A stretch of DNA of 8,909 nt, taken from positions 1-8,909 of the forward strand of contig JAGLBU010000032.1 in assembly GCA_023146575.1 (NCBI GenBank). The letters run 5' to 3'. Positions within the stretch are counted from its first letter, which is position 1. Each line of letters starts with the position of its first letter. The stretch comes from Methylococcales bacterium (GTDB lineage: Bacteria; Pseudomonadota; Gammaproteobacteria; Methylococcales; Methylomonadaceae). A model generated the notes under the pieces. That model worked only from the letters and a program-made list of their open reading frames with translations. It made no database searches and was not told the DNA's origin. Positions 1 to 5,450 of this stretch are shown here, piece after piece. A program made the position numbers and the translations under genes.

Positions 1-531
1 TTACGCAAAAAGGCTCGGGTAAAAAAAAGCCAGTAACCATAATAATACGCCTGCAAAAATTCCTGCAATCACATCATCGAGCATGATACCAAAACCGCCT
101 TCAACTTTGCTGTCAACCCATTTAATGGGTTGTGGTTTTAGGATGTCAAAAATTCGAAATAAAATAAAACCTATTAAAACCGCCATGAATGAAAAGGGCA
201 TAAAGGCGACAGTAAACCACATAGTAATTAAATAACCTGCGATTTCATCCCAGACAATACCCCCAAAATCATGCACTTGTAATTTTTTAGCCGCAATATC
301 ACAAATCCAAATACCGACAAAGGTAATAATCAGTGTTAATAAGCTAAATATCCACACATTAAATTGAGCGCAAAATAAATAAACAGGGATTGCGGCAACT
401 GTTCCCATCGTCCCTGGGGCTTTTTTAGCTAAACCTGAACCAAAGCCAAACGCTAAAAAAAGAATGGGATCGCGTAAAATTTGCGCAGGGGTTAAGTGTG
501 ATTTTCCATAGTGCGAATGAATTAAGCTCAT
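1..531 (-). CDS. pgpA: Phosphatidylglycerophosphatase A
   Basis: This 176-residue membrane protein removes the phosphate from phosphatidylglycerol phosphate at the inner membrane, the last step of phosphatidylglycerol synthesis. The PgpA signatures are all visible: APGTMG (residues 38-43), HDFGGIVWDEIAG (87-99, with the acidic pair D95/E96), FRIFDILKPQPI (125-136) and GGFGIMLDD (145-153). Hydrophobic segments lie at about 44-76, 100-127 and 154-173. The length is normal for the family and the stop codon is the first three bases of the window. The start at 531 leaves a 22-base gap to the pseudokinase gene upstream. No Shine-Dalgarno sequence is visible there, so translation may depend on the upstream gene. 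pgpA often follows thiL in proteobacteria; finding it behind a caspase/pseudokinase pair is unusual. The identification is secure. Confidence 0.95.
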   Translation of the reverse strand: MSLIHSHYGKSHLTPAQILRDPILFLAFGFGSGLAKKAPGTMGTVAAIPVYLFCAQFNVWIFSLLTLIITFVGIWICDIAAKKLQVHDFGGIVWDEIAGYLITMWFTVAFMPFSFMAVLIGFILFRIFDILKPQPIKWVDSKVEGGFGIMLDDVIAGIFAGVLLWLLAFFYPSLFA

Positions 532-553
532 GGTTTTTTTAGAAGGTTTTTAT

Positions 554-2503
554 TTAATAAGTTTTGGCAATTCTAAACCCTAAATCATTACTACGATAGG
601 TTGCATCCCATCCATTTCGATACGCCGAGCGTAGCCACCAAGGCAAATCATCCCATGAACCACCGCGTACAATGGGGTAATTAGATTTATTGGGGGGATT
701 TTTTATAGCATTATTTTGTATGTCTTCGGTGTTTGTCCACTCCCATACATTGCCGTGCATATCATATAATCCCCAAATATTAGGACGTTTTAAGCCCACA
801 GGGTGACTTTCTCCCTCTGAGTTTTTTTGATACCACGCATAATCTTTAAGCTTTTGAGGGTCGGTTCCAAAATAATAGGCTGATTGTGAATTAGCACGAC
901 AGGCATATTCCCATTCCGCTTCGGTGGGCAATTTATAATGCTTGCCTGTTTTTTCAGAAAGCCAGTTGCAATAGGCTGTGGCATCAAACCAAGAAATATT
1001 GGTCACGGGGTGCCTGTTTTTTTCCTCAATAAAGGTTACAGATGAAAGGTTTGATTGATATATTAAATTATTTTCTCGGCAAAAGAGGTCGTATTCAGCA
1101 AAGGTAACTGGAAATTGACTGATATAAAAAGGGGATTTTATTTCAATAGAATGCTGTTTTTCATTTTCAAAACTTTCTTTTTTGGTTCTTGCTGTCCCCA
1201 TTAAAAATCCCCCAGGGGGGATGAGTACCATAGCAGGTGCAAAATCCTCATCGGATAAACTATCTTGGGTTTGACTTAATAATAGGCTGCTGACTATTTT
1301 TGGGGTTGGTGAGGGTTGTTGAATATTTTCAACTAACGAGGTTAAGCGTTGCTCAAGTTCTAGGCGTTTAATTGCTTCAATGGCAATTTCTTTTTGTCCA
1401 CCTGACGGATAATATTGCAAATATTTTTTATACGCTTCAATGTTATCCAGTGTTTTGGTTTGTTGCCACAAAAGTTGTTGTTTTTTAGATTCAGTTTCTT
1501 CTACCACTTGTATTGATTCAGGTTCTTTGGGGGATAAGAAAGGCTCTAATAGTTCTTTTAAAGCGGCTATATTTTTAGGTCTGCGTTCTTTGGACAAAGA
1601 AAGACATGAGGTAATGGCTTTTTTTAATACGGGATGAATGTTGGAATTATTAAAAGTTAAGCTGGGGTTTTCAAGGCGTTTTTTGAGCGTGGGAATTTCT
1701 AAGCCATTAAGGCATTGAAATAATATAGCGCCTAGTAAATACAAATCAGTACACGCATCTATCACCGTTTTTGGGTGTCGTCCAAATTGTTCAGGGGCGT
1801 AATAAGGATTTGTTTTAAAAAAAGGGCTTTTAATTTGCTGATAAAGATCAAACCCCATTAAGACTGCGATATTGGTTTGCGATGTTTTTTCGGGTAAAAA
1901 AATATTTTTGAGGCTAATATTTTGATGATAACGTTGGCGTTTGTGTAATGTTTCTAACGTATCTAAAAGCGAGGGTAACCATTGTTTAATATGGGATTCG
2001 GCTAATTTATTGTCATTTTTTAAATAAAGCGCTTGTAGAGAATAGCCTTTTACATATTCAGTGACTAAATAAACCGTGCCATTTTGTTGAACTAAATTTG
2101 CATAGCGCACCACCCCATTAATAGCGGGGTATCGTTGACAGGCTTCGAGTAACTGCGCTTCGGCAATAAAACTTTTAAGGTAAACAGTAAAGGCTGATTT
2201 TATCTCTGGGGTATTTTTGATTTTGACTTTTAAGGATTTTGGACATCGAAGAGCTAAAGGTTTGGGGCAATATTCTTTGAGTGAAAATAATTCCTTTTGC
2301 CCTTTTTTTTTAGCAATATAGGTGATGCTAAAAGCTTCTTCCGCTAACACACAGCCTAAAATATAATCACCAACCAAGCTGAATAATGGTAAATGGTGAG
2401 GTGCTGTTGAATATTGGCTTAAATCAAACTGGCAGGCAGGACAATGTGGCGTTTGACAGGGCTCAAAACAATTAGGACAAAGGGAGGGAGCAATATTATT
2501 CAT
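554..2503 (-). CDS. Zinc-ribbon pseudokinase fused to FGE-sulfatase-like (C-type lectin fold) domain
   Basis: This 649-residue protein has no signal peptide and is probably cytoplasmic. An N-terminal zinc ribbon uses C9/C12 and C21/C24. A Ser/Thr-kinase fold spans about 46-322. It keeps the ATP lysine (K76, SLKEY), a helix-C glutamate (E115) and APE (236-238). The glycine loop has lost its glycines (LAEEAFSITY, 53-62), HRD reads HQN (193-195), the following lysine is S197, and DFG reads GFD (217-219). It is therefore a predicted pseudokinase. A helical linker module (about 343-388) follows. The C-terminal FGE/SUMF1-type domain (about 424-649) shows IPPGGFLMG, LPTEAEWEYACR (525-536), LYDMHGNVWEW (579-589), RGGSW (613-617) and a final LGFRIA. 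The catalytic cysteine pair of true FGEs is absent, so ligand binding is likelier than formylglycine formation. It lies 21 bases behind the caspase gene. Domain calls are firm; the biological role is unknown. Confidence 0.88.
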   Translation of the reverse strand: MNNIAPSLCPNCFEPCQTPHCPACQFDLSQYSTAPHHLPLFSLVGDYILGCVLAEEAFSITYIAKKKGQKELFSLKEYCPKPLALRCPKSLKVKIKNTPEIKSAFTVYLKSFIAEAQLLEACQRYPAINGVVRYANLVQQNGTVYLVTEYVKGYSLQALYLKNDNKLAESHIKQWLPSLLDTLETLHKRQRYHQNISLKNIFLPEKTSQTNIAVLMGFDLYQQIKSPFFKTNPYYAPEQFGRHPKTVIDACTDLYLLGAILFQCLNGLEIPTLKKRLENPSLTFNNSNIHPVLKKAITSCLSLSKERRPKNIAALKELLEPFLSPKEPESIQVVEETESKKQQLLWQQTKTLDNIEAYKKYLQYYPSGGQKEIAIEAIKRLELEQRLTSLVENIQQPSPTPKIVSSLLLSQTQDSLSDEDFAPAMVLIPPGGFLMGTARTKKESFENEKQHSIEIKSPFYISQFPVTFAEYDLFCRENNLIYQSNLSSVTFIEEKNRHPVTNISWFDATAYCNWLSEKTGKHYKLPTEAEWEYACRANSQSAYYFGTDPQKLKDYAWYQKNSEGESHPVGLKRPNIWGLYDMHGNVWEWTNTEDIQNNAIKNPPNKSNYPIVRGGSWDDLPWWLRSAYRNGWDATYRSNDLGFRIAKTY

Positions 2504-2524
2504 AGATTTTTTTTAAAAGGTTTT

Positions 2525-3826
2525 TTAATGACTGTTGCACACCCAAACGCGAATAATACATTGAGTGCCTTTATAATAAAGGCAGGATGCTAGGGCTTTA
2601 TCTTTTGCTTGTTCAGGTGTTTTACCTTGCGCAAACCCCCAAATAGTACTGCCAGAGGCTTGATCGGCTGCATATGCACCACAGCCATTGGCAAAATTTT
2701 TGACAACGGTACAATCTGAGCCACATTTAAGCAAAGCTTGTTGATTGGCTTCGCTGGCACTAAATCGGTCAGCAGAAAACCCCCAGCGATCCCCTTGATT
2801 ACCATTAATGGCAAGGGCGGCATATAACACATCAGTCTTTGACGTGCTTGCAGGTGTCGCGGTTACCGTAGGTGCCTTTTGTAAAGCGATTAACTCATTT
2901 CTACGAATTTTTGCAATGGACGTAAATTGACCTTTATCGCCATATTTATCCATGTAGGCTTTAAAATAACGAGGATTATTGGATGATTTAATGGTATTCC
3001 AATAGGTGATTTCTTCATTATTAAGTGGCGCGCTCACCGATTTTTCGCTTACAGGGGTTTTGTTCGGTGCAATGGTGAGGTTTTCAATAAAATAAAAATT
3101 ACCTGTTAAGGAGTTTGACTCCCACGGGACTTGTTTTTTAGCCGTATCTTCAATCACACCGATTCGAACCTTTTTAAACACTTCTTCAATAGATAAACCT
3201 GGAACATCCATATTTTTTAACAAATGTTTCGTATAAGTGCCATTGCTGGAATCACCATCTTCTGCAGTATCCCCAGGGCCTGTGGCATAGGCTATAATAC
3301 TGCCTGTTGGCGCATCCATTCGCGCTAAAATACCATTCGCAGTGCCTGAGCGCCAGCCGCGTGCAAAAGGATTGTTTCGACACGCATCTAAAATAACAAT
3401 GTTTAATTTATTCCCTGAAGCTTCCATCGCTTTTAATATGTAGTTCGCGGAAACCGACTCTTCTGACACATCATAAGATTGTTGAATGCTAGCCCCTAGA
3501 GGAATTAAATAATTAGTGCCATCGACTTGCATGCCATGTCCTGCATAATAAAATAAACCAACACCTGCGCTGGTGCGAAGTTTTTGATCAAAGGTACGAA
3601 CTGCTTGGCGCATTTCTTTTTTAGTGGCATCTTTGACTAAAATAACCTCAAAATTTAAACGCCGTAATTTAGTCGCAATATCATTAGCATCGTTCGCAGG
3701 GTTTGTAAGTGGGGCTTGTTTATAGGCACTATTACCGATAACTAAGGCGACTTTATTGGCATAACTTGGCAGTGCTATCAAAAATGTTAGAGTAATTAAT
3801 GTCGAGCAGAGGGTTAATTTATTCAT
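2525..3826 (-). CDS. Secreted caspase-like (peptidase C14) protein with C-terminal DUF4189-type domain
   Basis: This 433-residue protein begins with a clear Sec signal peptide (residues 1-23, predicted cleavage SYA|NK). The p20-like caspase domain (about 24-250) starts with KVALVIGNSAY and carries the catalytic histidine in FYYAGHG (H97) and the catalytic cysteine in ILDACRNNP (C149), so it looks active. GSIIAYATGPG and SNGTYTKHLL are typical of this bacterial subfamily. A helical module (about 271-315) follows, then a low-complexity T/A/S/P linker (319-330). The C-terminal domain (332-433) resembles DUF4189 in YAALAI, WGFS and WGFAQG and has six cysteines (368, 372, 382, 415, 423, 430), which fits disulfides in the periplasm. 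The start at 3826 is supported by AAAAGG nine bases upstream and by the signal peptide. This is the first gene of the probable operon with the pseudokinase and pgpA. Substrate and trigger are unknown. Confidence 0.9.
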   Translation of the reverse strand: MNKLTLCSTLITLTFLIALPSYANKVALVIGNSAYKQAPLTNPANDANDIATKLRRLNFEVILVKDATKKEMRQAVRTFDQKLRTSAGVGLFYYAGHGMQVDGTNYLIPLGASIQQSYDVSEESVSANYILKAMEASGNKLNIVILDACRNNPFARGWRSGTANGILARMDAPTGSIIAYATGPGDTAEDGDSSNGTYTKHLLKNMDVPGLSIEEVFKKVRIGVIEDTAKKQVPWESNSLTGNFYFIENLTIAPNKTPVSEKSVSAPLNNEEITYWNTIKSSNNPRYFKAYMDKYGDKGQFTSIAKIRRNELIALQKAPTVTATPASTSKTDVLYAALAINGNQGDRWGFSADRFSASEANQQALLKCGSDCTVVKNFANGCGAYAADQASGSTIWGFAQGKTPEQAKDKALASCLYYKGTQCIIRVWVCNSH

Positions 3827-3871
3827 AGTCTTAAACCTTTTGGATTGAAGCAGCTTAAATTTGGCAACCGC

Positions 3872-3894
3872 TTATTCAAGGTAGTCATTTAAAC
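3872..3894 (+). repeat. Direct repeat, copy 1 (caspase side)
   Basis: TTATTCAAGG followed by TAGTCATTTAAAC is repeated in the same orientation at 4093-4117 as TTATTCAAAGG followed by TTATTCATTTAAAC. Apart from a one-base gap on each side of GG and a substitution in the middle, the copies agree. This copy lies 46-68 bases upstream of the caspase start, downstream of or next to its candidate -10. It could be an operator shared by both transcription units or a relic of a duplication. Confidence 0.5.
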
Positions 3895-3901
3895 GTAGGT
3901 T

Positions 3902-3951
3902 ACTATAAAGATTCTTGTTAAACCCGTATAGATTAATTTTTTATTTGTGAA
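3902..3951 (-). promoter_or_regulatory. Candidate promoter region for the caspase operon
   Basis: On the minus strand there is a TATAGT (3902-3907, 5 of 6 to the sigma-70 -10 element) about 75 bases upstream of the caspase start, but no good -35 at the expected distance. Further upstream TTCACA (3946-3951) resembles a -35 and is followed after 15 bases by TATACG (3925-3930), a poor pair. Some promoter must lie here because the next minus-strand gene upstream is beyond argA-cpdA. The exact position is uncertain. Confidence 0.25.
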
Positions 3952-3961
3952 TTAGATAACT
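3946..3961. promoter_or_regulatory. CRP-like site TGTGA-N6-TAACT
   Basis: TGTGAATTAGATAACT matches the CRP consensus TGTGA-N6-TCACA at 8 of 10 core positions, with one perfect half-site. Its centre (about 3953.5) is roughly 58 bases upstream of a start predicted from the minus-strand TATAGT, close to the -61.5 position used by CRP at class I promoters. An 8/10 match in 300 A/T-rich bases can arise by chance, so this is only a candidate. Confidence 0.25.
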
Positions 3962-3981
3962 CTTTAAGCAGACACCAACAC

Positions 3982-4014
3982 GAAAAATCTATAATAATGC
4001 ACACTGGATTTTTC
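3982..4014. repeat. Perfect 8-base inverted repeat enclosing a TATAAT
   Basis: GAAAAATC (3982-3989) and GATTTTTC (4007-4014) are exact reverse complements separated by 17 bases that begin with TATAAT (3990-3995). A third AAAAATC word lies at 4039-4045. An arrangement of two half-sites around a -10 element fits a repressor operator, but the A/T-rich arms make chance plausible. Confidence 0.35.
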
Positions 4015-4034
4015 ACCTTAGGCTTTGATTGTAG

Positions 4035-4062
4035 TTGCAAAAATCCCTTCATAAAATATAAT
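4035..4062 (+). promoter_or_regulatory. Predicted sigma-70 promoter for argA-cpdA
   Basis: A perfect -10 hexamer TATAAT (4057-4062) is preceded, after a 16-base spacer, by TTGCAA (4035-4040), which matches the -35 consensus at 4 of 6 positions. Transcription would start near 4069 and give a leader of about 60 bases that contains the second repeat copy and the hairpin. A second TATAAT at 3990-3995 with CAGACA upstream (3969-3974, spacer 15) is a weaker alternative. Confidence 0.45.
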
Positions 4063-4092
4063 ATTCTTGATGACTTCACGAACTTTTAATTT

Positions 4093-4117
4093 TTATTCAA
4101 AGGTTATTCATTTAAAC
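4093..4117 (+). repeat. Direct repeat, copy 2 (argA side)
   Basis: This is the second copy of the 23/25-base repeat also seen at 3872-3894. Inside this copy TTATTCA itself occurs twice, at 4093-4099 and 4104-4110, exactly 11 bases apart, so the two words face the same side of the helix. It ends 10 bases before the argA start codon, in the predicted leader. Confidence 0.5.
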
Positions 4118-4121
4118 CTTT
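4099..4121 (+). promoter_or_regulatory. Hairpin with T-tract abutting the argA start
   Basis: AAAGGTT (4099-4105) can pair with AACCTTT (4115-4121) across a 9-base loop, and a run of T follows up to position 4125. The start codon is at 4128. The 7-bp stem has only two G-C pairs, so it is weak. It would place the only SD-like word of the leader (AAAGG) in a stem and so could affect argA translation or act as a poor terminator. Confidence 0.3.
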
Positions 4122-4127
4122 TTTTCT

Positions 4128-5450
4128 ATGCATAATCCTGATCGTTTTGTTGATTGGTTTAGACATTCTGCGCCCTACATCCATGCACATCGCAATCGAA
4201 CTTTTGTTATTTTTTTGGGAGGGGAGGCGGTTAGAGAAAATGTTTCAGGCTTAATTCATGATGTTGCCTTGTTAAAAAGTTTAGGGATTCGTTTGGTTCT
4301 AGTACATGGTATTCGACCGCAAATTGATTTTTATTTAACGCAACGTGGGCTTAGCTCAACCTTTGAAAATAATGTTCGGATTACCTCTAAAGCTTGTTTA
4401 GAATGTGTTAAAGAAGCGGCAGGTACGGTTCGAATTGAAATTGAAGCCTTGTTATCTATGGGGTTAGCAAATTCGCCGATGGCAGGTGCTAAAATAAAAG
4501 TTGCCTCAGGCAATGTGGTGGTGGCAAAACCGTTAGGTATTATTGATGGCGTTGATTATGCTTACACGGGGGTGGTGAGACGCATTGATACCGCTGCTAT
4601 ACATCAACAGTTAGACCAAAATAACGTGGTGTTGATTTCCCCTGTGGGTTATTCGCCCAGTGGTGAGGTGTTTAATTTAGTCGCCGAAGACCTTGCCGCT
4701 GAAATTGCCTGTGCTTTAACCGCTGAAAAATTAATTTTATTAACTGAAAATGATTGCTTATTACCTAAAACCAACCAAGTGATTCAGCAGATGACCACAG
4801 TAGAAGCGCAGAATTTTTTAACCCAAACAAAGAATATTAACGTAGGGGTTATCCATAATCTTGAGGTGGCTATTCACAGCTGTCAGCAAGGGGTTTTACG
4901 GGTGCATTTGATTAATCGCCGTCAAGAAGGGGCGTTATTATTGGAGTTGTTTACGCGAGATGGATTTGGAACCTTGATTAGTTCAGCTCCGTTTGAATTG
5001 TTGCGTCATGCGACCTTAGACGATATCGGTGGTATTTTAGAATTAATAGTCCCATTGGAAAATCAAGGGAAATTAGTCAAACGATCCAGAGAAAAGTTGG
5101 AAATGGAAATTAACGACTATAGTGTTATTGAACGTGATGGTTTAATTATTGCTTGTACGGCTTTTCACCCTTTAAAAGCGACAGACTTTGCGATGATGAG
5201 TTGTTTAGCGGTGCATAAAGATTATCAACAAAAAGCACGAGGCAAACGGTTATTTAAGGATTTGATTCAAAAAGCACAACAGCAAAAAATTCAAAAATTA
5301 TTTGTGTTAACCACGCAAACCAGTCATTGGTTTTTAGAGCGCGGTTTCAAGGTGTGTGATAGGCAAGCTTTACCGTCATCTTTACGGTCTTATTATGATT
5401 CAGACCGAAATTCCAAAGTTCTTTTTAAAGAAATATTATCCTCATTATGA
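4128..5450 (+). CDS. argA: Amino-acid N-acetyltransferase (N-acetylglutamate synthase)
   Basis: This 440-residue enzyme transfers an acetyl group from acetyl-CoA to glutamate, the first step of arginine synthesis in the cytoplasm. The N-terminal amino-acid-kinase-like domain (about 1-285) shows FRHSAPYI (11-18), FVIFLGGEAV (26-35), LGIRLVLVHGIRPQID (52-67) and PLGIIDGVDY. In this family the domain binds arginine for feedback control. The C-terminal GNAT domain (about 292-440) begins RHATLDDIGGILELI and has the acetyl-CoA loop around Q367-G372, then KLFVLTTQTSHWFLERGF. Length and both ends match E. coli ArgA (443 residues), which supports the start at 4128. No Shine-Dalgarno sequence stands at the usual distance; AAACCTTTTTTTCT precedes the ATG. 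The stop overlaps the start of cpdA. No ArgR box was recognised upstream. Confidence 0.96.
   Translation: MHNPDRFVDWFRHSAPYIHAHRNRTFVIFLGGEAVRENVSGLIHDVALLKSLGIRLVLVHGIRPQIDFYLTQRGLSSTFENNVRITSKACLECVKEAAGTVRIEIEALLSMGLANSPMAGAKIKVASGNVVVAKPLGIIDGVDYAYTGVVRRIDTAAIHQQLDQNNVVLISPVGYSPSGEVFNLVAEDLAAEIACALTAEKLILLTENDCLLPKTNQVIQQMTTVEAQNFLTQTKNINVGVIHNLEVAIHSCQQGVLRVHLINRRQEGALLLELFTRDGFGTLISSAPFELLRHATLDDIGGILELIVPLENQGKLVKRSREKLEMEINDYSVIERDGLIIACTAFHPLKATDFAMMSCLAVHKDYQQKARGKRLFKDLIQKAQQQKIQKLFVLTTQTSHWFLERGFKVCDRQALPSSLRSYYDSDRNSKVLFKEILSSL

Larger units (their letters stand above)
3827..4127. other. Divergent intergenic region between the caspase operon and argA-cpdA
   Basis: These 301 A/T-rich bases hold no convincing gene and no tRNA or other structured RNA that I can recognise. 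They should contain both divergent promoters. Visible elements are a plus-strand promoter candidate (4035-4062), a weaker minus-strand candidate (3902-3951), a CRP-like site (3946-3961), an inverted repeat around a TATAAT (3982-4014), a near-identical 23/25-base repeat at each end (3872-3894 and 4093-4117) and a weak hairpin next to the argA start (4099-4121). No convincing ArgR box was found. The region is unusually rich in short repeated words for its size. Confidence 0.7.

Noticed and set aside
1440..1637. 65-codon plus-strand open frame inside the pseudokinase gene
   Set aside because: It is antisense to a clear domain protein and has no convincing ribosome-binding site.
3827..4127. ArgR operator upstream of argA
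   Set aside because: Single TGAAT- or ATTCA-like half-sites occur, but no pair fits the 18-base ARG box symmetry.
4331..4513. 60-codon minus-strand open frame inside argA
   Set aside because: It lies opposite the conserved amino-acid-kinase-like domain of ArgA and is a reading-frame shadow.
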